A DNA stretch of 64,000 bases from Limonium bicolor (GCA_023374045.1 CM041779.1:2108001-2172000); one strand, 5' to 3'; shown: positions 22,225 through 34,404, counted from the first letter of the stretch. Notes: generated by a model not told the origin, from the sequence alone. Numbers and translations are program-made.

Positions 22225-24493
22225 TGAAGTCTGTGTTTGGTTTTGCCTTGCTTTGTGTATTGATGATGGCTTGATTGTGCTACTTTTCATGCTCCAATTC
22301 TTGCCATCCTTGGTGTTTTGAGGGGACAGAGGGAAGGTGACCGAGGAAATATGGAAGTTCGGTTGAGATTTGAAATACACTCTCCGATGGGGATTTTAGT
22401 CCCATCTTTTAAAAGTGTATTTTTATTTTGTCGTTGTGGATGTTTTCGCTTTATTTTATTTTCCTTTTCTTGTGCATTAGTCTTTCTTTATTTCCCCCTC
22501 TTAGGTACAGCCTTCATTGTTGAGCCGTTGTGTTTTGTGATGACCGAGGATTTGTGCTGCGAATTTAGACTACTTGGCTACCTAGCAATGCTCGAGCCGA
22601 GCCTACCAATTTAGCTCTGCCAATCTGATTTTATTGCCTCATAACGGATGTCATATTATATTTGGCGTTGAATCATGCTGCAATTGTCACCATTCTATAT
22701 CTGAGTTGCTTGTATCACTAGATCCACGTAGTAAACTTGAAACATTAATTACAGTCAACACTCATTCAAGTGAAACGTCGATTTGCAAAATGAACGTCCA
22801 TGTTAAAGATGTTTATTACACTACTAGTTGTGCAATTTTCATCTTAGATACCTTCTAGAAATCGATTCAATATTTACAATACCTTCCTAAAATGGATCAT
22901 TAACTGTATGATACTAATGATCTATTATAACGGAAATGGTCAAGTAGTGCTGAAAGTGATGATATACGTTATAGTTTCTTTACATGATATGATCGTTAAA
23001 TACATTCGTGGATCATTTTTTTCAACCCATTAATTTCTACGATTTATATTACGTTACTTATTAAGCTTTCACTACCATATTTTGTTGATTGTCAGCAACT
23101 TGTTGTTCCACTGATATACAAAATCATAATACTTCGAACAAAGATCCATTCTCTCTTCCTAGTGCACAATTTTTTTTTTATACCCAAACTAGCTACTAAA
23201 TCACGCATGCCCCTTTTTCTCTCGATGGGAGCCAGATAGGGGTGTTCATATAAAACTGAAACTGGCATACCAAAACTGGTATAACAGGTTGACTCTAACA
23301 GGTTTTTTGGTTTCGTTTAAACCAATAAAACTGATTGATTAATTATTTTTATTTTTTGTTAAAAGTTATGTTTTAGATAAGAGCTTTTCAATACTTACTG
23401 TGTTCACTTATTCATTTCATCTTGTTCATCTCTTTTATTTCTTCAAAAATCAAATATACTTAAATTATTGCCAATAAAGTAATATACTTTCGGTTCCAGA
23501 TGATGATTCTCAAACCATTTAGGCCCATTCTTTTGCACCTCCTTCATCTCGTTTGGGCCTGATGGACCCAGTTGATTGCTCCAACTCATTCTTTTGGGCT
23601 AGCTTATTTAACGTTGTCATCTTCGATCGGGGTTGATGGGAACCGCATTAAACAAGGGTTGGTTTATACGTACGGAGTGGAAGTTGGGACACTTCAATGC
23701 GGCTCACATTTTTGAATCCCATAAATGAAGCTAGCTGGTCTGATTGCCGCTCTCGATTTTCAACAGACTGGCATCCAAATGAAGAAATCCGCACACCTTC
23801 GCATCTGAAATCTCTTTTCTGTAAGTAAACAACTCTCGAATCTAGTTCTTTTTCATTGTATCTTGTTTCCACTCCACATTTCTAACACAACTTCCTTCGT
23901 GATGGTTACCCAGTAGGTGATTTTGCCAGCGTACATTGGCTTGTGTCTAAGGTTTGTGCTGCGCATTCCAACTCGTAAACCCATCTTCTTTAACCCAACT
24001 CAGTTGCGATTTGATTTGTTGCCCTTTTTTCATTATGTTCGTTGATCCACAAACCGTGACACTCGCACATTGTCGATAATCGTTTTAGGTGGGCATACAT
24101 TATCAACGAAACATCTCAGAGAAGTTCCAAACGTCGATGCGTACAGTTTCTTTCTTTTCTTTTAGATTTGTAGTCAACTTCTACTTTCTTTGCCCTTTAA
24201 GAGTTTGCTTAAAAAAATCAAACATTGTAGTTGTTGTTGTTCGACTGTGAGCATAGGGATCTCTGTGTGACAATCTTGCTTCAGTTAAACACTTCTGTTG
24301 TGCACATATTTTGTGAAATGTTGGTCGCTATTTTTTGGTGTGTTCAAAACCATGTGACATTTTTACATATTGCCTAACAACTCCCACTTCGTTAGTTCCA
24401 CTACTGGGTGTACATGTTACTGATTTTATAACTAAATGAGCATACTATTAGTCATAACATGTTCGAATATATACATGACAAGCATTTATTGCA
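22225..24493. other. LSM4 3' region and intergenic DNA
   Basis: After the LSM4 stop there is a pyrimidine-rich 3' UTR. Near 23235 AGGGGTGTTCATATAAAACT with repeated AAACTGGTAT-type motifs resembles a hAT MITE end, but I find no matching right end. No further gene is recognisable; the short frame at 23648-23872 (minus) has no family signature. Confidence 0.5.
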
Positions 24494-25937
24494 ATGGCGA
24501 CGAACAATGACAATGTTGGAGGGGGCAACGATGAAAATAGGGCAAAAAGGTCATGACCCACATTTAGGTGAAGTTTTCTAGATGTAGAGTTACTTCTTAA
24601 AATCATGGTACAAGCTGCCGAGCCTCAGTTAGGGAAGGGGGAAACCTAACTGGTTATAAGCAGAAATGGGGCTTGGTAACTAAAAGGCTGAACACAGCTA
24701 GAGGACAGCCACCTTTGTTGACAAAATCCCAGTTAAAGAATAAGAGTGAGCACATCAAGATGCAATGGTGTATCTGGAAGCGGTTGGTAAGACATGAAAC
24801 TAGTTTGGGATGGAACCCAGACACGAGAAGTGTGTCCTTTTCACCAGAATGGCTTGAGCGAATGAAACAGGTGAACAACTGGTAATTACATTGTGTTGGT
24901 CATTACTAAAAAATTTAAATATTGAAGCCATTTCTGTTATAACAGGAGAACAAGGAGCTAGCGAAATTTTGTCATGATTCCCAATTCCCTTTGTATTTGT
25001 TGTCTGAGATGGAACTCCTGTGGGGGCAAGCACATGCCACCGGAGAATTTAGTGCTAGACCTGGAGGTAGTAACAATGGCCAAGGATCCCTTGGATATTT
25101 AGGTAGTAATGGCGATGGGGGAGGTAGTGATGATGAAGATGAAGATGCCCTTAGGGAAAGGATGATTCCCCCTGTCACATTACCTATTCTGACAGTCAGA
25201 CAGATAGTGCAATGGACATATCTGCTGCATATGATAATAATACTGCAGCTTCTGGTTTCAATGCTGCCATGGGCCAATATGCTAGTAACAACGCAGATGG
25301 CAACAACTTTCCCTCACAGAACCTGCCCAATCTTGGTAGTCAACCATTAATGGAGCTTCTAACACAGTTCACTCCCGAGGGACTTGGAGGAACAGAAAGG
25401 CCTACCCAGTTCATTAACAATGCTCGTGGATCCAGTTCGAGAATGGGCATCCCAGTGGTGGACAATACAAATCCTACTGGAGATGGTACTCACCATGATG
25501 AAGTTGGTGGCAGTTTACAACCAGGTAGAAAGGAAGTGAACCCAAACAGAAGGAAAGGTAAAGAACCTGCTGATGGAGAAGGGGGTAGCAGCAAGAAAAA
25601 ATCTAGGGGGAGTGCCAAAGAAAGGGCAAGTCTAGGGGTTGAACGTTTGGGAAATGTGGGGGAGAACTTGGTGGACAAGTTTGGTAACTTTGAGAAAATG
25701 CTGCAGAATTTTCAGACCACAGTATCTACTCCAGACACTGTCATCGATGTGGACCAAGTTGCTGCTATCCTCAAGGGGGTTCAAGGACTCAGTATGCATG
25801 AGTTCGCTTTTGCTATTACTGCTATACAACACAGGGAAAACAGGCAAGGTTTACAGAATCTGAGGGGAGATGCAGAGATTGTTGAATGGGTTCGCATTGT
25901 TGAATGGGGGCAACTGTCACAACATTTTTTGATCTAG
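24494..25937 (+). pseudogene. Myb/SANT-like protein of Harbinger type, broken
   Basis: Exon 24494-24870 (MATNNDNVGGGNDENRAKRS) carries a Myb/SANT-like trihelix: LLLKIMVQAAEPQLGKG, GYKQKWGLVTKRLN, KSQLKNKSEHIKMQWCIWKR, ETSLGWNPDTRSV, EWLERMKQ. Two expected Trp codons are TGA, and one base is missing near 24640. A GT-AG intron (24871-24945) leads to exon 2 with ENKELAKFCHDSQFPLYLL, an acidic stretch (GGGSDDEDEDAL), a frameshift near 25165 and a basic NRRKGKEP..SSKKKSRGSAK segment, ending at TAG 25937. Known: plant PIF/Harbinger elements carry a Myb/SANT-like protein that works with the transposase, and host genes of the same family exist. The Harbinger transposase fragment lies downstream on the same strand, so TE origin is favoured. 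Confidence 0.75.
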
Positions 25938-26243
25938 CTTTGCATTAGGCTAGCTTGTAAGATATTATAATGCACTAGTATGACCTTAGTGGGTAATCAG
26001 AAGTTTAGATTCATGTTATCTGGTTGAATGGGTTAATCCATACTAATGCCAATCTTTTGTTTTTGGAGATTCCCATTAGAGGAATAGGCAATTGGCAAAA
26101 GGAGTCGGATTATGCACTAATGTTAGCTTAAAAACTCTATGTGTGAAATGCAGTTAGTGGTTTTATCTGTTTCAGTTATACCTTCGGCATACATTAGATT
26201 TCCTTACTTAACGCATGTCAAACATTTTCATTATGCAACAGCA

Positions 26244-26800
26244 ATGAAAATGGACATACTTGTGGCAGCTACAATTAGAAAACGGTTAATGGAGAATAAG
26301 GTATACCTGTTTAAATATATGGTTCTTCTGGCGTATGAAGAGTTCGAAGCTGAGTTTTTGAAAACCTTAGCATCTTGCCATTATGACCACATTAGGCAGT
26401 ACATGACTTGTGGGAACAAAAGGAAACGACACAGTTGCCACATCTTTTGTTCAAATGGGTTTTGGGAACAAGTTTACTACTTTTTTTGGAGTTAAAAATT
26501 ACTCACAACTTCTCCTTAGCCAACCACATTGAGGATATGCTTCTTGGCAGCCAAAAACCAGATTACAATGCAATAAACAGAAGAGTAGGGAAACTGACAG
26601 AGAATATGGCGGTTAGGAGATTGAAGAAGGTGATAGGATTAACTTATGATGAGTTTATATATGCTGCCAGTTTGACAGAGGATCCAAACTTCAGGGATGT
26701 ATTAGGTTGTTTGGCTAACGATGAAGAAATATGTGAAGTTATCAGGGTTCAAATGGAGGTTGACAATAAGAAGAAATGTAGGAGTTTATTTAAAGCATAA
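26244..26800 (+). pseudogene. Hypothetical protein segment, probably part of the Harbinger-associated unit
   Basis: From an acceptor-like ATGCAACAG, the frame starts MKMDILVAATIRKRLMENKV and continues YEEFEAEFLKTLASCHYD, then shifts at about 26410 into a frame ending LTEDPNFRDVLGCLANDEEI ... KKKCRSLFKA, stop at 26798-26800. I do not recognise the N-terminal half; the tail (short helices, EEICEVIRVQM) loosely resembles the C-terminal end of plant Myb/SANT-like proteins. One frame break. Its place between the Myb/SANT remnant and the transposase on the same strand suggests the same element. Confidence 0.45.
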
Positions 26801-27215
26801 GTGTTGATGAAATATTCTGCTAGTGTTGATCTGCTCATACCTCTTCTATGTTCTTTTCAATTGTTTTATTGTCTTTCAATAAGCATATGTAAGATTGGTT
26901 AGCCTGAACTTTAATAAAGTTATGTTGTTTATGTCCTTGTATTGTTTATTCTATTGTATCTACAATTTGGACGTCATTTCCAAGTAGGATGTAAGCTCGA
27001 GCTTTAATAATAATATAATTTTCATTAATAAAACTGTCTAATGACAATTTAAGGTTACAATAGTCCATCCTGAACAACATACCTAAACACAATTAACAAC
27101 AGATACCAACAATAAAACACAAACAAACAACACATCTGCAACATTATTATGCTAACGACATTGTTTAGGGAATTAGAAAAACAACTAGCAAACTGCAACT
27201 TGACTCAGTAATCCT

Positions 27216-27582
27216 TCACTGATGTGTGCATGCAGATGCTACTTCATCCGGTATTTCTGGTAAACCATCTTCTCCAATCCTACATGTGAACCTTGGTGGT
27301 AATCTTCCTGCTAATTCAGGTGGAAACTGAGCAGTGAATGTCTTTGGAGTGTTGCTCTCATTCACTCCTTGGTGTGGCAAGTCGGTCGTAGCAGCGGCAA
27401 CAGACGGCTCAGGGGCATCTTTGACAGGTATGCTGCTTTCTTGCCTTTTTGATGTCCCCCTTGTGGAGCTTTCAATGCTTCTAGACGAGCACTCTTTCTA
27501 GCATTGTCTTGTTCACTTTCTTCTTCCCACGGTTATCCACCGCTTTCTTGCTACTCTCTCCTTTCTAAGCTGACTTTTCCAT
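27216..27582 (-). pseudogene. Unrecognised broken open frame
   Basis: Read on the minus strand from ATG 27582 (MEKSA, then stop/frameshift), a basic segment (ESSKKAVDNRGKKKVNKTML) shifts into an 86-codon frame: IESSTRGTSKRQESSIPV, TAQFPPELAGRLPPRFTCRI, GEDGLPEIPDEVASACTHQ, stop TGA at 27218-27216. The composition looks coding (Ser/Thr-rich then Pro-rich) but I recognise no family. At least two frame breaks. It could be a third remnant of the Harbinger-like unit or a captured host fragment. From 27583 to 28475 I see nothing. Confidence 0.45.
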
Positions 27583-28475
27583 TATGATTATAGAGAGGTA
27601 TGGGTGTGGATATCTCTACAAAAGTTGTGTACCTAATGTTCCCTGCCGATTGCTTTTTATATAGGCTGGAATGTACTGTCTAATTTATTACCATCTGAAA
27701 CGGTTGGATATGGATGTTGTTTTCCTAGACAATCACCTCTGTTGTTATGAAATTTCATTTATGAACATCTGACTGCACGGTTGGAGTTAATTTATTGTCT
27801 GAGTACTTGTGTGGTAACCGGTGAGGAAAAGGTTGATGTGATGCACCATTACCATGCTGTACAGAACGCTAGATATCAGTGAGTGTAGTTTTACGTACTT
27901 GCCTTAGAAAAATGTAGATGTGTGGAAAAACAGTGCACAATTAATTGAGGATAGTCTAATCCAACCATATTTGTGCAGATCAGTCAGTTGTACACTCTTC
28001 CCATTGTTTTGTATACGTTACATATAAATAAATTTAGCTGCAAGTTGCAGAGCAATGGTTATCTCTAGGTGGATTAATTTAGCTGCAAGTTTCACAGCAA
28101 TGGTTATCTCTAGGCGGACTGAAAAATGTAACTGCATTGACTTTAGTTAGAACGCAAGTAACTATTATATAAAATTAAATCGGTACAGTTACACGCATAA
28201 ATGTTGAATGAAATGTATTAGCTCTTGAAACACACCATTATTTAATTGGAATTAAGTTGTAGGTTGTGCCATATAAAGATGTATTGCATATTCTGACCGC
28301 GGAAACATTACTTAAGTAATTGCTAAACATATATAATTCACAGAAAGGGGAACAACTTTGTGTGACAACTATTTGTAGAAAATATGCATTACAAGTGGAG
28401 ATTTAAAAAGTATATAATGCATATGTTCGTGGCCAGTTTGTACAACTTTGCAGTACATATATGTGTGCGACAATA

Positions 28476-29954
28476 TCAATGTTTTCAAGATCGCGATCCT
28501 ACCGTAGGATCGTAATAGACCCCTAGGATCGGATCATGAGATCGAATCGTAGGATCAAACGATCCTACAAAATTTGATAAATATAAGTTCGTAGTTCATG
28601 TAATCTTGCATATTATGAAACTTCAATAAGAAAAAGCATGAGCCAATCTAAAAATCATATAAAATTTTACAGCAAATAAACCATGAGCAAAGATAACATA
28701 TAGTTTCATCATCTTAAGCAATCGATAAGTAAGATAATACTCTTACAACATCATAATATTAGCATGCGAAATCACAAATCCCATAATTCAGTTCTTAAAC
28801 AAAAAAAAGTTAGATATGATAAATATCAATCAGCTAGGACTGTCAAACATGCTTCAACATCTATGTTGGTGCCAACGAGATAATGTTTCCGGATTTCCGC
28901 CTATAAATACCCCCTACACACAATGTTGCAATACATGTACATGCACTTTACTTTTTCAGTAGCACGATCAACCTCAATACCTTTGTTCCCATCCTGGATC
29001 TGATCTATTACTAGGAGCAATTTTCGTTTTACCTACAACACAACCTCTAGGTCCAGCTCCAACCAGAATCTGACATTGGTGCTTACCAGCTTCAAAACTT
29101 AAAAGTCCCACAACTTGCTCTATACTAGAAGATAATAAGAACAAATTAAGTAATTATTATCTAACCACTAGCTTTATGAGATTTCAAATAAGCATTTCAA
29201 TCCAGTATTTTGCCACTACGATTGACATACACTGCTGTAACACTAGTGTCTTTGCATCATGATAGTCAAAAGAAAAAACTGAACCATTAACAGTAACACT
29301 AAATTATAATGAGATAGTAGCCAAATTTATTCTGGTCAATTATGCCACTGTAATATGCTAGATATTGATTAACATTTAGTTTGATAAGAAAAAAACAACT
29401 GTTAAAAAGAAACCAATTGTTCGTTGTTGTGTTGTTGTTCGCTGCTGTTTTTTGGTTGAATGAAGAGGAAGATTGAAGTTGATGTGTTGCGGTTCGATTT
29501 TGGATTAAAGTTGTTGTGTTACTGTTCTCTTTGCTAGTTGAAGAGGATTGAAGCTGATGTGCTGCTTCGCTTTGCTGGTAAACTGAAGAGGATTGAAGTT
29601 GATGTTCACTTTGGTGGTTGAATGAAGAGGATTGAAACTGTTGTGGTTGGATGAAGAGGAAGATTGAATAAGTTTGGGTTATAATTTAGGAAATACGAGT
29701 TAAGTCATTAGTTGAGGACGTGAGGTGATATCAGTGAATAAGATAAAGCTCATTTTATGTTTTTTTATATATTTGTATGTTGTAAAATGTAAAATGGTAG
29801 GATCGGTGTTGGATCGCGATCCTGAATGATCCCACCGATCCTACCCGATCCTACCACAATCCTACCAAATTCTGAGTCTAGCACCGATCCAAATCGTATT
29901 TATGAGTGGGATCGTAGGATCGTACGATCCGGATCGTGATCCTATGAACATTGG
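28476..29954. mobile_element. Inverted-repeat element rich in GATCCTAC palindromes
   Basis: The left tip CAATGTTTTCAAGATCGCGA plus TCCTACCGTAGGATCG, and the reverse complement of the right end (CAATGTTCATAGGATCACGA, then TCCGGATCGTACGATCCTAC), share the outer CAATGTT and clustered GATCCTAC/GTAGGATC units. No clear target duplication. The interior (1.3 kb) has a degenerate 50-70-bp tandem repeat at 29455-29670 (GAAGAGGATTGAAGTTGATG) and no coding region I recognise. Superfamily unknown, possibly hAT. Confidence 0.6.
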
Positions 29955-30039
29955 ACTCACAATATACAATAATGTATGGTGCATGTTACTTATCTACTGC
30001 TAAATTAATAATGTTTACGGGTTACAGTTTAGTTAAAAA

Positions 30040-32027
30040 ATGGCAACAATTACACCAGAACAAGCTAGGCAATCTTTGAGAAAATAAGATATGACCCACA
30101 TAAGATGAAACTCTTCTACGATGCAATAAGAATGGACATGTTTCAGTTGACAAAGGAAGCAATTCAGTATATTGCTTCTACTACTGAGTTACTAAGCACA
30201 CAGTTAAGAATAGGGCTGCCCATGGTTTAACCGTCTTATTCGGTTAACCGCTTTCGTTAACCGGATCTTCGGTTTTCTAAAATTCAATTCATTACCATCC
30301 GTTTAGATCGGTTAACCGTTTAATTGTTTTCAAAATTCAATTCCATTACACAATTCCGTTTAGACCGGTTAACCTTTAGTTCGGTTCGGTTTAAACGGTT
30401 AACCTTGTACCCGTATATTTTTTTATTGATGAGACTCATCCCATTAATATTATAATACAACATTGATCATCATGATGACAAATCAAACACATGTGCAATA
30501 AATATGATAATATGTATAATTTTCTAAACAGCTAACTTAATTATTATATAACGTGAACATATTTGATGTTTTTGATTGTTTATATAATCGGTTAACCACG
30601 GTTAACCGAGCGGTTAACCTTTCTAAAAATTCAATACCATTACCGAAACCGGAACCATCAATTTAGACGGTCGGTTACCCATACCGTCAGAACCGGAACG
30701 GTTAACCTGTAAACAGGTACGGTTCACTTCGTTTCGGTCGGATACCGCGTTTTCGGAATTTTTGGGCAGCCCTAGTTAAACACCAGTGCACACTTTCAAG
30801 CTTAGAGGGGCTAATTGGGTATCAGAATTGTTGGACATCCCACAAAGGTGCTATAATGCGTTCAGGATGAACCGCGACACTTTCCTGCTCTTAGTTCACA
30901 CCCTAGAAAATCAGTATAATCTACAACATAGCAATAGGGTGAGCCCAAGGGAAAAGGTGGCAATATTTGTCTACATCCTTGCTCACAAATCGTCTGTTAC
31001 GGATACCATGGAAAGATTCAGAGATCACCATCAACAATTCATAGGCATTTTGAAGATGTACTAACTGCGGTAGACATGCTTGGTGTTGACATTGTGCGTC
31101 CAAGAGTACCATATAACGCTGTCCCACATCACATTATATCCAGCTCCTACTATTATCCGTACTTCAAGTCCGTAAAATTGTTATGCTTTATGTTATGATA
31201 CATGTATATTGATTCGTATTGGTTCATAATTTTGACTATGGTTGTCTATATCTGAGTTAGGATTGTGTTGGTGCGTTGGATGGGTGTCACATTCAGCTGA
31301 TAGTAGGTGAACATCACAAACTGAGGTTTATTGGCAGAAAAGGGTATCCAACTACCAACGTGCTTGTCGCCTGTGATTTCGACTTAATTTTCACATTTGT
31401 CTGCGCTGGTTGGGAAGGAACTGCACACGATGCAAGAGTTCTAACCGAGTGTATGAATGATCCCTCCTTAAAGTTTCCAAAACCACCAGAAGGTAGTGCT
31501 ATAACTCAAATGTTATACAGTAAATCATTTACACGTTTGACACTTATCATCATTTGTTTTATTTTTTAGGAAAGTACTATCTTGCTGATAAAGGTTATGC
31601 CGATAGGGACTGTATATTGACACCACGCACGGGGACAATATCACCAAGTAGAATTCAGAGCTGAGGATGCACGAGCCCGAACGAGTACTTCAACAAATGT
31701 CATTCGTCTCTAAGGTCTGTAATTGAACGGGCATTTGGTGTTCTCAAGGGAAAATGGCAGATTCTGGAGTGTATACCAAATTATAAAGATGTTGCTAAAC
31801 AGACAAGGGTGATCAACGCTTGCTTCACCCTCCATAATTTCTGTAGACTGAGTAATTTGGGGACCCTGCATCTACAATTGTAGACAATGCTCCAGAGTTG
31901 ATGCCCAAGAACTTGATGAGGATGTTGACGTACCCACCACCTTGGTGCTAATCAACAAACAATGGCTGCACTGCGCAACCAAATTACATGTGAAATGCAA
32001 GAGCGTGCAAGACAAAGACGTCGTTAG
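30040..32027 (+). pseudogene. PIF/Harbinger DDE transposase, interrupted and frameshifted
   Basis: Readable pieces in order: FYDAIRMDMFQLTKEAIQYI (30105-30165), a hAT MITE (30211-30774), RCYNAFRMNRDTFLLLVHTL and the helix-turn-helix-like VSPREKVAIFVYILAHKSS (30786-31064), DCVGALDGCHIQLIVG from 31261, GWEGTAHDARVLTE (about 31411-31452), KYYLADKGYADRDCILTP, then after a shift NEYFNKCHSSLRSVIERAFG, VINACFTLHNFCR and a tail ending RARQRRR at TAG 32027. The DDE triad is visible: Asp 31279-31281, Asp 31429-31431, Glu 31725-31727. GT-AG introns are likely near 31171-31260 and 31510-31570. Several frame breaks and the MITE make it inactive. Known role: cuts and pastes elements with 3-bp TWA target sites. 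Confidence 0.9.
30211..30774. mobile_element. hAT-type MITE inside the Harbinger transposase
   Basis: Tips TAGGGCTGCCCA and TGGGCAGCCCTA are perfect 12-bp inverted repeats. Flanking 8-mers GTTAAGAA (30203-30210) and GTTAAACA (30775-30782) match at six of eight, the hAT target-duplication length. The interior is full of CGGTTAACCG-type palindromes. 564 bp, non-coding. Confidence 0.85.
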
Positions 32028-32586
32028 TGTGTACAACCATCTGTGGTGGCACTTACCCTTTTGAAGATGTCTGTTACACCAGTGTGTTTGATGGTTTTTT
32101 TTGTGGTAGTGTTAAACAGTTTCTGGTATGTTTTGTAAGCACTTGTGGCAACTCTGGCAATACTGGTTGATGGCTTTTTGTGGTTGTTTAACATTTCTGG
32201 TATGTTTTTGTAATCATGTGTTGCAACTCTAACAATACATTTCTTGTTACAACCTCTAGCGTGGGAGATTATGGTATGCAAGCGATTTTGTGTTACAAGT
32301 TTGTCAAACATTTGAACCAATGGATGTTTCCATTGTTGATGAAGTTACATGCATCTTAATCGTGTAGGTTCATTTCAGTTTTGCAGTCTGTATGCGCAGT
32401 ACCAAAACACAAAGAGGATACCACTTGACATTAAACAGCAAGTTACAATCACACATAACTAATGACATATAGAAGCATATTACTACATAGTGGTAGAGAA
32501 GAAAGGCAGATGCATAACCTAAATACTGATGAAGACACAAGATACATTGCTTTACTTTTTCGAACCAGGCGCAATACAAGTTTGTA

Positions 32587-33119
32587 CTACTTAGAAAGCA
32601 TGAAGAAAACTACAACTATAATGAAGACGTAAAGGGTGATTAGAAGATGGGTTGTGTTTGATTGCACGTTGGTGACGTTTTTATGTTGTTGTAGCTTGAA
32701 CTCTTTAAAGCTAAGCATTAGTTGGGTTGTGATTCTCTGCGTTTCTTCAAGGCTTGCTGCATTCCTCGGAGGATACGAAGCTGTGGATGACTCAGACTGT
32801 CGTTCTTCACTTGGTCGAGGATTGATTTCATCCCACCATTTCCAGTAACCACAAGTATCACACTTGTAAAAGACTCTACCATAACTGCGTGAAGTGTAGA
32901 ATATCAAAACCAGCGCAGGGTTATTACAGTCACAATTGATGTTTCGAATGTTAGTAGCAGTAATGGTGTTCAGTCCTGTACCGTGGATCTTCACGGCATT
33001 TGCAGAAAGTGTTAGAGAGTGTGGAAGGTGTTCAATGGAATGGATGTTGAACAAACGAAGAAGAAAAATTGTACCTGAGATGTTGTCCTTCCTGAGTGAG
33101 TGCGGTGTGTTCTCCTCAT
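32587..33119 (-). CDS. Small GRF-type zinc-finger protein with C-terminal membrane segment
   Basis: The core frame reads NINCDCNNPALVLIFYTSRS, then YGRVFYKCDTCGYWKWWDE: a zf-GRF domain with its CXC...CXXC ligands and the (G)R-x-F-Y-x-C and W-K-W-x-D-E signatures. It continues with a Ser-rich linker, a predicted helix (SLEETQRITTQLMLSFKEFK) and a final hydrophobic segment (LLITLYVFIIVVVFFMLSK) before the stop, so probably tail-anchored. Likely first exon is 33119-33075 (ATG, 15 codons, CAG/GTAC donor); the acceptor near 32990 (GTGAAG/ATC) keeps phase but is not certain. Product about 148 residues. Known: zf-GRF binds nucleic acid in topoisomerase 3-alpha and APE2-type proteins; plants have many short versions of unknown role. 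It lies downstream of the Harbinger remnant in opposite orientation. Confidence 0.65.
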
Positions 33120-33196
33120 CTTCACGGCTCAGACACTACAACGGTTGTGGAGAGTAGTTTCTTTAGAGCAGTGGCAAAACACAGGACGATGCTGCT

Positions 33197-33205
33197 CTAT
33201 TTATA
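33197..33205 (-). promoter_or_regulatory. TATA box of the GRF zinc-finger gene
   Basis: The minus strand reads CAGCTATAAATAGAGCAG; TATAAATAG is a canonical TATA box 78 bases upstream of the proposed ATG at 33119, giving a leader of about 45-50 bases if initiation is 30 bases downstream. Confidence 0.65.
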
Positions 33206-33674
33206 GCTGGGTGGGGCACGTGCTGCACTTATGGTGTTGACAATGCACATGAGGCGTATGGTAATAGCCAACAATGACATGTGGCAACCAAAAAATTAAG
33301 GGCGTGGAGACCCTGGCGCTTGCGCCAGGGAGTAATATGGAGAAGCATATGAGTCATGTTGTGATTGGAGGAAAAATAAATGAAGGAAAAAAAAATAAAA
33401 GAAAAATATGCTACGGGAGTTTTGGGGGGCTAGGAAAGAGAAATAATTTTTTTTCAAAATGTTATAACTAACAATAAAAGTGCAAAAATAAAAAAAAATT
33501 ATACCATTGTTCATGCTCTTCAAAACAAGATGCATCATGGATATGTTTTGGTAAACTTAAATTTTATGTTTTTAGAATGAGTATATATTATGTATTTTTA
33601 AAGTGAATCTTACTCATTAGTAAAATGAATCTTCTTTAATAATAAAATGAACCATATTCATTAGCAAAATGAAT

Positions 33675-34400
33675 CTTACCCCAAACACCCTAAAACCACC
33701 CTAGGAATGTTAAAAACGTCGAAGGCATTTTTATGGTTTGTAGTGCAGGGTTTAGGGTCGTTAGACCCTAACCCTAAACCACAAACCCTAAAAAACTGTC
33801 GAGTTAGTGACGACAATATAAATTGTAGAACTAATGCAAAAAAGATTACCCTACCCCCAAACACCCAAAAAACCACCCTACGATAGCTAAAAACGTCGAA
33901 GGCATTTTTAGGGTTTGTAGTATAGGGTTTAGGGTCTACGACCCTAAACTCCAAACCACAAACCCTAAAAAACTGTCGAGTCAGTGACGACAATATAAAG
34001 TGTAGAACTAATGCCAAAAAGATTACCCTACCCCCAAAAAACCACCCTAGGATAGCTAAAAACGTCGAAGACATTTTTATGGTTTGTAGTACAGGGTTTA
34101 GGGTCTAACGACCCTAAACTACAAACCCTAAAAAACTGTCGAGTCAGTGACGACAATATAAAGCGTAGAACTAATGCCAAAAAGATTACCCTACTTCCAA
34201 ACACCCTAAAAACCACCTTAGGAATGCTAAAAACGTAGAAGGTATTTTTATGGTTTGTAGTGCAGGTTTAGGGTCGTTACTGTCGAGTCAGTGATTACAA
34301 AATAAAGTGTATAACTAATGCAAAAAATTACCCTACCCCCAAACACCCTAAAAACCACCCTAGGATTTCTAAAAACGTCGAAGGCACTTTTATGGCATTT
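33675..34400. repeat. Telomere-motif tandem repeat, units of about 140-177 bp
   Basis: The anchor GATTACCCTA starts at 33844, 34021 and 34184, with a partial start at 33675 and a degenerate unit near 34326. Each unit has CCCCCAAACACCCTAAAA, CACCCTAGGATAGCTAAAA, ACGTCGAAGGCATTTTTA, GGTTTAGGGTC..GACCCTAAA, CACAAACCCTAAAAAACTGT and CGAGTCAGTGACGACAATAT. Homologous to 1771-2290. The minus-strand frames here repeat a 55-60-residue peptide, a by-product of the period. Confidence 0.9.
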
Positions 34401-34404
34401 TAAT

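Noticed and set aside
22141..22614. Frames around the LSM4 3' end
   Set aside because: They overlap the last intron, last exon and 3' UTR of LSM4 in other frames.
33676..34216. Minus-strand frames encoding a repeated hydrophobic peptide
   Set aside because: The repeat period is close to a multiple of three in some units; periods vary (142-177), so the frame is not maintained.
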